The translations under genes and the position numbers were made by a program. A stretch of 27,197 nt of DNA, taken from Acidimicrobiia bacterium. Lineage in GTDB: Bacteria; Actinomycetota; Acidimicrobiia; Spongiisociales; ZC4RG35. Each line of letters opens with the position of its first letter. The first letter of the stretch is position 1. The stretch is taken from the NCBI GenBank assembly GCA_009377735.1, contig WHTL01000005.1, forward strand, positions 1 to 27,197, read 5' to 3'. Positions 20,498-27,197 of the stretch are shown in pieces. Under the pieces are notes generated by a model that was given only the letters and a program-made list of their open reading frames with translations, was not told the origin of the DNA and did not search any database.

Positions 20498-21430
20498 TTA
20501 GCCGCTGGAACCCAGGGTCTGCAACCACTCGTCGAGGGCCGTGGCCGTCTCGGTAGGATTCAGGGTCGGGAAGTAGTGGCTCTGTGCACGAACGATCTCG
20601 ATCGCATCGGTGTTGGGAAGCCATTCCCGGAGGATGGTGCCACTCTCCCGGAAGAGTGGAGCGGTGTCAGCCCAGCTAACCCACGCGATGGGCGTCGTGA
20701 TCTCCTGGACCGTCACCGGATCGACCATCCACGATCCGAGGTGTGCCAGCTCGACCTGGAGGAAGGTGTTGAGGTCTCGTGCAGCGAGCGCCAGCGTGTT
20801 CGCAGGTAACACCGGCTCGATGAGCTCTCTCGAGCCCTCGATGCCAGAGGTGACATCCCAGACCGTCGTGGCGGCGCGTTCGGTTTCGCCGCTCATATAC
20901 ATCTCGATGAGTTGCGGCCACAGCACGTCACCCTCCTTGAGGACCTGCTTTGAAGCCTCAGTGCGTACCTGTGCAAAGAACCCGTGCTCGAGCAGTATGG
21001 CTGACCGAAGACGATGGGGCACACGCATCGCCAGTTCCAAGGTGATCATGGCACCAATGGAATGTCCAGCGACATGGGCCCGGTCGATCCTCAGCGCATC
21101 GAGGACCGTGACGACGTCCCTCGCCTGCCCGGGAATGTCGGTCGCCTCACCAGGCAGCCCACGGCCTCCGTGACCACGGCGACCATAGTGGATTAGCTGG
21201 TAGCGGCCCTTGTTGGCAAGCTCGTCTATGAGGGGTGTGAGCAAGTCGCGAGTCATTGCGCCGTGGACGAACACGATTGGTGTCCCTTCGCCCATGACCC
21301 ACACGTCGAGCTCATCCCTGTCGGAGACTTTGACCCGGGTGGTCGGGTCGCGAAACTCCCTTGCCATCGGGGTGGCTTTCGACTCCTCCCTAATAGCAGC
21401 CGTATCAGTGTGCTTCGATTTCACCGTCAT
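20498..21430 (-). CDS. Alpha/beta-fold hydrolase
   Basis: The protein is 310 residues from the ATG at 21430, chosen for its AGGAGG ribosome site; the frame extends to 21616 without support. The oxyanion strand is PIVFVHGAMTRDL (HG at 56-57), the nucleophile elbow is AGHSIGAM (S124), and a candidate catalytic histidine is H285 in RAQSHYFPTL. The cap region (about 140-235) is rich in acidic and aromatic residues. The overall type is a non-specific alpha/beta hydrolase (esterase, lactonase or haloperoxidase-like) with unknown substrate. It follows the LuxR-type regulator gene on the same strand after 121 bp, a pairing often seen in Actinobacteria. This suggests that the regulator controls it. 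Confidence 0.85.
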   Translation of the reverse strand: MTVKSKHTDTAAIREESKATPMAREFRDPTTRVKVSDRDELDVWVMGEGTPIVFVHGAMTRDLLTPLIDELANKGRYQLIHYGRRGHGGRGLPGEATDIPGQARDVVTVLDALRIDRAHVAGHSIGAMITLELAMRVPHRLRSAILLEHGFFAQVRTEASKQVLKEGDVLWPQLIEMYMSGETERAATTVWDVTSGIEGSRELIEPVLPANTLALAARDLNTFLQVELAHLGSWMVDPVTVQEITTPIAWVSWADTAPLFRESGTILREWLPNTDAIEIVRAQSHYFPTLNPTETATALDEWLQTLGSSG

Positions 21431-21551
21431 GGTTCCTCCTAGGTTCGGTGATCTACCGAGAAGGTACGGTGCGTGTCGCGGGCTCCGCATCGGCCAAACT
21501 GGCCAAGTTGCCGCGGATGGGTCTACGTGGTTTTGCGTAGTCGCGTCATTC

Positions 21552-23162
21552 TCAGCTGGAGGTCGTGATTCCGTGATCGACCGCGTAGCGGGCAGCCTCG
21601 GTGCGGTTGGCGACACCGAGCTTGTGGAAGATGTTGGTCAAGTGGCGGGCGACGGTGCGGTCGCTGATGAACAGATCCTCACCGATCTGGCGATTGGAGC
21701 GGCCCTCGGCTACCAACGCCAGCACCTCGCATTCGCGCCCGGTGAGCACGTCGGAGATCTCCGGTTCGGACTGCTGCGTCTTCAGCCGCTCGTGGGTTTC
21801 GTCCGCTCTCGCGTCTTCCGCGGCGGCCGACGCCTCGTCACCCAGCGCCCGGTAGGCCTTAGCGAGCCACCGGCAGGTGCGGGCGGCGTCGTATTCTGCG
21901 CCCAAGTCGAGCCAGTGTCGACATCCGTCGCGCAGCACGGCGAGGGCCTCCTCAGCACGACCCTCTGTCAGCAATAAGGCACCGCGAGCGGTGGTCGCCA
22001 TCGCCTCCAGACCCGAGGTGCCGTAGGTCGCTGCCGTCTCTGCCAACTCGGACTCGGCCTCGGCCGCGAGATCCAATCGTTCCGCGGCGAGTGCGATCTC
22101 GACCGCCGCCGCACAGATCGGGGCCCGTCGCAAGGGGTCGGTACCGGCCGCCGCCAGAGCGGTGCGTACTGACGTCGCTGCACCCTCGGCATCGCCCCGC
22201 TGGAGCATCAGCAGTGCCCGTCCTGGTTGCGGATCATGCCCTCGGGCATGCGCTTGGTGGTAGGCATCGGCGGCGGTTGGGTCGCCGCGTAACCGGCGCA
22301 CCTCACCAACGACATACCATGCCGCCGCGGCGTACCGGACCATGTTCCCGTCGAACTCCACGGCGATCTGCCGTGCCCCACGCTCGGCATCCTCCCATTC
22401 GCCCCGCAGTAGCTGCAGCTCCGCTCGGTAGACCCGGCAGATCCCGCCATACCAAAACGCCGCGGTCTGAGAAGCCAACCACCGCTCGGCCAGCTCGGTC
22501 CACCGAGTCATTCGGCCAAGCTCGGCAACCTCGTGGCAGGCCGCGATGTTCCAACAGTAGAGGGCGCCCGCAGCCACGGTGGCGGCCCGGCCGTCCAGGA
22601 CACTCACCATCGACTCGTCGAGCAGCCCCAAGCCGTCAGGCACCTGGCCCAACTTGATCATGCCGTGACCCTGGCCGTAGAGGCCTGCGGCTACTAGGTC
22701 GGGGTCGCCGAACTCGCGGCCGATGTTCTGCACTTGGCGAGCTGCGTCAACCGCTGCGGCCGGTTCGCCCGTCATAAGCTTCATCTGCACCCCGATAAGA
22801 AAACTGAGGTACCCGTGCCCCGGGTTCTCCGGGATGCCCTCCAGTGCACGTCCGGCTCGGCCAGCCCAGCCGAAGGCCAGCGCCTTGTCCCCCCGCGATA
22901 TGTGGAGCAGGGCGATTAGGCAGGCAACCTTCGCAGCTTCGGCTAGCTGAGAGTCAATCCGGAGGGCGTCGAATGCGGCAGCACCCAGACGCAGGGCGTC
23001 GTCGGAACGGCCGAGCCACCAGACGGAGTAGAAGTAGGCGGAGAAGTCGTCGGCAGTGAACTGGTCAGCCGCGACAGTGCTGTAGTAGGTGGCGGCAGTG
23101 GGCCAATCTCGTCTCGCGTGTGCCTCCTGCGCCTGCTTCAGCGCGTTCGCGGATTCGTCCAC
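21552..23162 (-). CDS. LuxR-family transcription regulator with TPR-like sensor region
   Basis: The 536-residue protein starts at GTG 23162 (AGAAGG upstream). Residues 1 to about 460 are alanine-rich helical pairs of TPR type (for example ALKQAQEAHARRDWPTAATYYSTVA, AWYVVGEVRRLRGDPTAADAYHQAHARG). The last about 67 residues are a LuxR/GerE helix-turn-helix: LTGRECEVLALVAEGRSNRQIGEDLFISDRTVARHLTNIFHKLGV. There is no P-loop ATPase, so it is not a full MalT/LAL protein, though it resembles LAL proteins with the ATPase part lost. The TPR part should bind a ligand or partner protein. By eye the gene is even richer in GC codons than its neighbours. It probably activates the downstream hydrolase gene. 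Confidence 0.85.
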   Translation of the reverse strand: MDESANALKQAQEAHARRDWPTAATYYSTVAADQFTADDFSAYFYSVWWLGRSDDALRLGAAAFDALRIDSQLAEAAKVACLIALLHISRGDKALAFGWAGRAGRALEGIPENPGHGYLSFLIGVQMKLMTGEPAAAVDAARQVQNIGREFGDPDLVAAGLYGQGHGMIKLGQVPDGLGLLDESMVSVLDGRAATVAAGALYCWNIAACHEVAELGRMTRWTELAERWLASQTAAFWYGGICRVYRAELQLLRGEWEDAERGARQIAVEFDGNMVRYAAAAWYVVGEVRRLRGDPTAADAYHQAHARGHDPQPGRALLMLQRGDAEGAATSVRTALAAAGTDPLRRAPICAAAVEIALAAERLDLAAEAESELAETAATYGTSGLEAMATTARGALLLTEGRAEEALAVLRDGCRHWLDLGAEYDAARTCRWLAKAYRALGDEASAAAEDARADETHERLKTQQSEPEISDVLTGRECEVLALVAEGRSNRQIGEDLFISDRTVARHLTNIFHKLGVANRTEAARYAVDHGITTSS

Positions 23163-23183
23163 CCTGCCTTCTCTCGTGCGTTG

Positions 23184-23189
23184 ACTATA
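23184..23189 (-). promoter_or_regulatory. Candidate -10 box of the LuxR-type gene
   Basis: On the minus strand TATAGT lies 21 nt upstream of the GTG at 23162, close to consensus TATAAT. A weak TTGGCT is too near to be its -35. The spacing leaves a short leader that holds AGAAGG. Confidence 0.4.
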
Positions 23190-23296
23190 CGCTAGCCAAC
23201 TACTGGCCCGCTGGCTGGGCGACCCACCAGTGCGACGGCTGGGCTCGTGATTCCCGAGCACGCGAGAGCTGAGACGGAGGCAGCCGTGGGGGTGTG

Positions 23297-23309
23297 GGGG
23301 CGGAGCCCC
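23297..23309. other. G/C-rich short palindrome upstream of the binding-protein gene
   Basis: GGGGC-GGA-GCCCC, preceded by GGGGGTGT, forms a 5-bp stem with a 3-base loop. It lies in the 256-bp gap between the LuxR-type start and the lipoprotein start. It could be a leftover terminator or a short interspersed repeat. The rest of this gap shows only the LuxR promoter and the lipoprotein ribosome site. Confidence 0.35.
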
Positions 23310-23418
23310 GGGAAATCACAGCTTCCCTGCGGTCTTTAACGGAATATTTCCAAACCTTCTAGGTTGTATGTGACGGAGCCGATTGGCTCCATTCCTATCT
23401 CACACAAGGAGAGGAACC

Positions 23419-24396
23419 ATGGGGAAGAGAAACTGGAAGACCACAGGGGCGATCCTCGTCGCATTGGCTCTCTTCGTCGCGGCCTGTGGCGGCGCGGAGC
23501 CGTCGGGCACCACGGCCTCAGCCGATACTGGAGCTTCGGACACCACGGCCACGTCCGCAGCGGAGGTGCCTGAGGTCGTTATCGGCGCCCAAGATTTCGG
23601 TGAAAGTGCCATCCTCGGTGAAATTTATGGTCAGGTACTGGTGGACAGTGGGTATTCGGTCTCCCAGCAGGCGCTTGGTGGTTTCCGTGATATCCAGATG
23701 GGGGCTTTCGAGGGTGACGACATCAACTTCGCACCGGAGTATGCCGCCTCGATGTTGGAGTTCATCAACGGCCCCGACGTTGCAGAAGCAACGGGAGATG
23801 CCGCGGAGACGACAGAGATTCTGCAGGGTTATCTCGACGATCTGGGTTTGGTCGCCTTCACGCCGAGTGATGCGATCGACACCAATGCCTTCGTGGTTAC
23901 CCAGGAGACTTCGGAGGAGTTGGGTCTCACCAGCTTGTCCGATCTGGCCGGGGACGAAGGTCAGATCACCTTGGGTGGCCCCCCGGACTGTGAGACGAAT
24001 CCGTTTTGCATGCCGGGGCTCCAGGACGTCTACGGGGTGGATCTCTCCGCGAGTTTCCGTTCGCTCGATGCCGGTGCTGTCACTGTTCAGGCTCTTGAGG
24101 CCGGCGAGATCAATGTCGCCGTTCTCTTTTCCACGAATGGTGTGATCGCTGAGCAGGGCTGGGTTCTGCTCGAGGACGACCAGAACATGCTCGCCGCCGA
24201 CAACGTTGTACCTGTCGTCTCCAGCGAGCTTGCCGAGGCGGGTGGCGAGGACTTCCGGTCGATCGTGGACGAGGTAAGTGCTGCTCTCACCACCGAGGCG
24301 CTCACCGAGATGAACCGCCTCTTCGACATCGAACGTCAGGACGCCGACGCCATTGCCACCGACTGGTTGACCGAGAACGGGCTCGTCGAGGGCTGA
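23419..24396 (+). CDS. Osmoprotectant (glycine betaine/choline) ABC substrate-binding lipoprotein
   Basis: The protein is 325 residues from the ATG at 23419 (AAGGAGAGG upstream; an ATG at 23383 is not favoured). The N-terminus MGKRNW plus a hydrophobic stretch ends in the lipobox FVAAC with C23. A Ser/Thr/Ala/Asp-rich linker follows to about residue 50. The OpuAC/ProX fold starts at VVIGAQDFGESAILGEIYGQVL and continues with 'FAPEYAASMLEF', 'TPSDAIDTNAFVV' and 'LTSLSDLAG', all typical of OpuCC/OsmF-type binding proteins. It would hand ligand to the two permeases at 18974-20346. The OpuC class binds choline, betaine or related trimethylammonium compounds, but the specificity is not clear here. 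Confidence 0.9.
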   Translation: MGKRNWKTTGAILVALALFVAACGGAEPSGTTASADTGASDTTATSAAEVPEVVIGAQDFGESAILGEIYGQVLVDSGYSVSQQALGGFRDIQMGAFEGDDINFAPEYAASMLEFINGPDVAEATGDAAETTEILQGYLDDLGLVAFTPSDAIDTNAFVVTQETSEELGLTSLSDLAGDEGQITLGGPPDCETNPFCMPGLQDVYGVDLSASFRSLDAGAVTVQALEAGEINVAVLFSTNGVIAEQGWVLLEDDQNMLAADNVVPVVSSELAEAGGEDFRSIVDEVSAALTTEALTEMNRLFDIERQDADAIATDWLTENGLVEG

Positions 24397-24400
24397 TACC

Positions 24401-27197
24401 TTGTCCTCGGGCTACAACCGCTATCCCTCCATCCACTCGGACCTGGTCGTATTCGTCGCCGAGGACGACCTTTGGACTGTTCCCAGGGAAGGTGGGATTG
24501 CCTCGCGCCTCGTCACCAATCCGGGACCGGTTTCCTATCCGTGTCTGTCTCCTGATGGTTCCGAAATCGCCTACACGGGAGTACACGAGGGTGTCACCGA
24601 GGTCTATGTGGTCGCCACCGAGGGTGGACGCCCCATCCGCCTCACCTATCAGGGTGCGGATTCCCGGGTGGTCGGCTGGCTCGACCCGGACACCGTGGTG
24701 TTCTCTTCGAATGCGGATTTGGCCTTCGTCAAGGACCGGCGCCTCTGGACCGTCGGCGCCGAGGGAGGGACACCCGTCGGTCTTCCCTGGGGTCCCGCAG
24801 AGGCGGTGGCCCGCCAGCCGGGAGGCACGGGAATGGTACTGGGCCGCCACTCCGACGATCCGGCCCGTTGGAAGCGGTATCGCGGTGGCAGGGCGGGAAA
24901 TCTGTGGATAGGGGATGAAGAGAAGGGGGGATTCGGGCGGCTTATCGATCTCCAAGGGAATCTCGCCGACCCCATGTGGATCGGCGACCGGATCTTCTTT
25001 ATCTCCGACCACGAGGGGCATGGAAACATCTATTCGGTTGACACCGAGGGTAAGGATCTCACCACCCTGACGGATCATGAGGACTTCTATGTCCGGATGG
25101 CGTCGACCGATGGTCATCACATCGTCTACACCTGTGGTGCCGATGTGTGGCTCGTGGACCCCGAGACCGGAGATGGCGGCCGCATCGATGTGGTCATGCG
25201 GACCTCCCGGGCGAGCCTGGAGCGGCGTTTCATCCTGCCGGGGAAGTATCTCGCCGAGACCGCCCTCCATCCGCAGGGTCATTCCCTGGCAGCGTCGGTG
25301 AGGGGAGAGGTGGCAACCATGCCCTTGTGGGAGGGGGCGGTACGACACCATCGCCAGGAAGCGGACGAACGTCGTCGTCTCCCGGTATGGCTCGCGGACG
25401 GAGAGCGCCTGGTTTCCATCACCGATTCCATGGGTGAGGATGCCATCATCATCGACCACCCCGACGGGGCGAGTGACATTGTCGAGGGGGATCTGGGTCG
25501 GATACGCACCATGGATCCCGCTCCGGCGGGTCTCCCGAGAGTGGTGATAACCAATAATCGCCACCAGGTTCTCCTGGTAGACCTGGAAGATGGTTCCGTT
25601 CGTGAGGTAGACGCCAGTAGCCATTCCTGGATTGCGGGCACGACATGGTCGGGAGATGGCCACTGGTTGGCCTATTCCAAGGCGGTCTCCGCGTTGTCCT
25701 CCTCCCTTTTCCTCTTCGATACCCGGGACCTCGAATCGGAACCCGTCCAGATAACGGACTCGGTGTTCCACGATTGGGGTCCGTCATTCGATCCAGATGG
25801 ACGGTATCTCTATTTCCTGTCGAGTCGGGATTTCAATCCTGTCGCCGATACCCACTTTCACGACTACGGATTCCCGACGGGAGTGAGACCGCACCTGGTG
25901 ACACTTCGGCCCGACCTTGTTTCTCCATTCGACCCGGTGCAGCGTTCTCCCCGCCCGCCGGGGGCTCCGAATGACAAGACCGACACCAACAGGAACACGA
26001 AAGCAGACGTCGGTGATTCTGTGGGGGACCTCGAGATCGATACTGACGGTATCGCCCAACGGATTGTGGCCTTCCCTCTTCCACCGGGGAGATACCGACG
26101 GGTGGTGGGCGCAAAGGACCGGGTGTTCTCTGTAGTCGTTCCCGTCGAAGAGCCGGTGCCCGCGGGAGATGATGAGGAACTCCCGCCGAGGGGTCGACTC
26201 CAAGCATGGGATTTCAACACAGAGAAGATAGAGACCGTGATGGACGGTGTCTCCGATGTGGCGGCGACATCTGGTGGCCGCACCATCCAGATCCGGGCGA
26301 AGTCGAAGGTGAGGGTCGTACAGGCGGGTTGGAAGGCCGACGGTGGCAACGATTCGGGGACAGGTCGGCAGTCCGGTTGGGTCGACATAGACCGCATCAG
26401 GGTGGAGATCGACCAGCCGGGGGAGTGGCGCCAGATGTTCTCCGAGGCCTGGCGGCTGCAACGGGATCATTTTTGGTTCCCGGAGATGGCAGGTGTCGAT
26501 TGGAGAGCGGTTCATGAGTATCTGCCCCTGGTCGACCGAGTCACCACGAGGTCGGAGTTGAGCGACCTGTTGTGGGAGATGCAGGGAGAGTTGGGTACCT
26601 CTCATGCCTACGAGATGGGTGGCGACTATCTGCCTGTCCCCAGCTATCCCGTGGGTCATCTCGGAGCCCGCCTGGAGCCCATGGCAACTGGATGGAAGGT
26701 AACGGGGTTCCTGGACGGTGACCCGTGGAATCCTGATGTGTCCTCGCCCCTTGCCGATCCAGGGGTCGACATCGAGCTAGGGGATCGGATCGTCTCCATC
26801 GACGGCATGGAAGTGAATCAGTCGAACCCAACGGGGAAGGCACTTGTCGACAAGGGTGGACGCGCCGTGACCCTCACCATTCGTCGGGGTCGACGCCGAC
26901 CCCACCGCGTCGTTACCCGCACCTTGAAGTCGGAGCAGATGCTCCGCTACCGGGACTGGGTGACGAAGAACCACCGTTATGTCGCCGAATCTACCGACGG
27001 CAGGGTTGGCTACATCCACATTCCTGATATGCAACTCTGGGGCTTCGGGGAGTTTCACCGCGGTCTGAGCACCGAGATCGACCACGAGGGGCTCGTCGTG
27101 GATGTCCGTTACAACCGGGGTGGGAATGTGAGCCAGCTCCTCCTCCAGAAGTTGCTCAGAGAGCGACGAGGTTGGGTGGTGAGCAGGTGGCGCGAGC
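24401..27197 (+). CDS. Tricorn protease (peptidase family S41B), 5' part
   Basis: The frame is open from TTG 24401 to the window edge, 932 codons, so the 3' end is missing. The N-terminal part is two beta-propellers (about 1-310 and 320-620) with repeated 'W/LSPDGxxIAY' and 'xxIYSVDTEGKDL' type blades. A linker and helical C1 domain follow (about 670-735), with the catalytic His in ELGTSHAYEMGG (H735, near H746 of Thermoplasma tricorn). A PDZ domain spans about 755-855 (LGARLEP then LELGDRIVSIDGMEV-like), and the start of the S41 domain is VVDVRYNRGGNVSQ. The catalytic Ser and Glu lie beyond the edge. It starts 4 bp after the lipoprotein stop, so they are likely co-transcribed. Tricorn degrades oligopeptides from the proteasome. 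Confidence 0.9.
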   Translation, partial: MSSGYNRYPSIHSDLVVFVAEDDLWTVPREGGIASRLVTNPGPVSYPCLSPDGSEIAYTGVHEGVTEVYVVATEGGRPIRLTYQGADSRVVGWLDPDTVVFSSNADLAFVKDRRLWTVGAEGGTPVGLPWGPAEAVARQPGGTGMVLGRHSDDPARWKRYRGGRAGNLWIGDEEKGGFGRLIDLQGNLADPMWIGDRIFFISDHEGHGNIYSVDTEGKDLTTLTDHEDFYVRMASTDGHHIVYTCGADVWLVDPETGDGGRIDVVMRTSRASLERRFILPGKYLAETALHPQGHSLAASVRGEVATMPLWEGAVRHHRQEADERRRLPVWLADGERLVSITDSMGEDAIIIDHPDGASDIVEGDLGRIRTMDPAPAGLPRVVITNNRHQVLLVDLEDGSVREVDASSHSWIAGTTWSGDGHWLAYSKAVSALSSSLFLFDTRDLESEPVQITDSVFHDWGPSFDPDGRYLYFLSSRDFNPVADTHFHDYGFPTGVRPHLVTLRPDLVSPFDPVQRSPRPPGAPNDKTDTNRNTKADVGDSVGDLEIDTDGIAQRIVAFPLPPGRYRRVVGAKDRVFSVVVPVEEPVPAGDDEELPPRGRLQAWDFNTEKIETVMDGVSDVAATSGGRTIQIRAKSKVRVVQAGWKADGGNDSGTGRQSGWVDIDRIRVEIDQPGEWRQMFSEAWRLQRDHFWFPEMAGVDWRAVHEYLPLVDRVTTRSELSDLLWEMQGELGTSHAYEMGGDYLPVPSYPVGHLGARLEPMATGWKVTGFLDGDPWNPDVSSPLADPGVDIELGDRIVSIDGMEVNQSNPTGKALVDKGGRAVTLTIRRGRRRPHRVVTRTLKSEQMLRYRDWVTKNHRYVAESTDGRVGYIHIPDMQLWGFGEFHRGLSTEIDHEGLVVDVRYNRGGNVSQLLLQKLLRERRGWVVSRWRE

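Noticed and set aside
23297..23309. Strong intrinsic terminator upstream of the lipoprotein gene
   Set aside because: The 5-bp GC stem has no following U-run and no plus-strand gene directly upstream to terminate.
24302..25771. 489-residue minus-strand ORF opposite the tricorn gene
   Set aside because: It is antisense to a continuous, well recognised tricorn coding frame, shows no domain, and results from GC-rich codon bias.

Overview
The window is GC-rich bacterial DNA with tightly packed operons, many ATGA/GTGA/TTGA stop-start overlaps, frequent GTG and TTG starts, and several genes that look leaderless. Two things point to a deep-branching actinobacterium, probably class Acidimicrobiia or a relative. 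First, the pilus locus has the same gene order and the same divergent HAD phosphatase as the Mycobacterium tuberculosis Rv3661/Rv3660c-Rv3654c region. Second, the lipoprotein has a Ser/Thr/Ala/Asp-rich linker after its lipobox. The class assignment is inference. I saw no rRNA, tRNA, CRISPR array, transposase or phage gene.

Layout. Positions 1-1485 hold the end of a glucitol/sorbitol-type PTS IIA gene overlapping a SAF-domain, homoserine-dehydrogenase-like oxidoreductase. Positions 1524-2110 (minus) hold a MazEF-type toxin-antitoxin pair. Positions 2241-5381 (minus) are a three-gene 2-oxoacid dehydrogenase operon (E1 alpha, E1 beta, E2) without an E3 in view. Around 5506-6744, ispD (minus) stands head to head with a short IspD-like gene that lacks the nucleotide-binding N-terminus. 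Positions 6741-7049 (minus) encode a thiamine-binding MTH1187-family protein. Upstream of it (7098-7284) are three near-identical 47-49 bp units with inverted ends, spaced about 70 bp.

Positions 7342-12667 are a Tad/Flp pilus locus: a divergent HAD-IB phosphatase, a degenerate Ssd/CpaE-like protein, TadA, TadB, TadC, a Flp pilin, TadE, and a TadE/G-like protein fused to a complete M23 (LytM) peptidase domain. The fusion is the most unusual protein here. A 150-bp hairpin-like element sits between the pilin and tadE.

Positions 12686-14632 are a packed run of a ZnT9-like cation diffusion facilitator, a yeast-type cytosine deaminase and a LnuA/ANT-like nucleotidyltransferase. Then come a SpoU/TrmH rRNA methyltransferase (minus), a DUF2007 protein, a nitroreductase (minus) and a small protein made of two tandem helix-turn-helix repeats.

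Positions 16914-24396 carry a glycine betaine/choline-type (OpuC/OsmU) ABC importer: a Usp-CBS protein, an ATPase with C-terminal CBS pair, two permeases, and a substrate-binding lipoprotein. The lipoprotein gene is separated from the rest by a 2.7-kb minus-strand module (TPR-LuxR regulator plus alpha/beta hydrolase). At the left edge of that module lies a 27-codon remnant of a glutamine synthetase C-terminus, which marks a rearrangement point. The window ends inside a tricorn protease gene that starts 4 bp after the lipoprotein gene.
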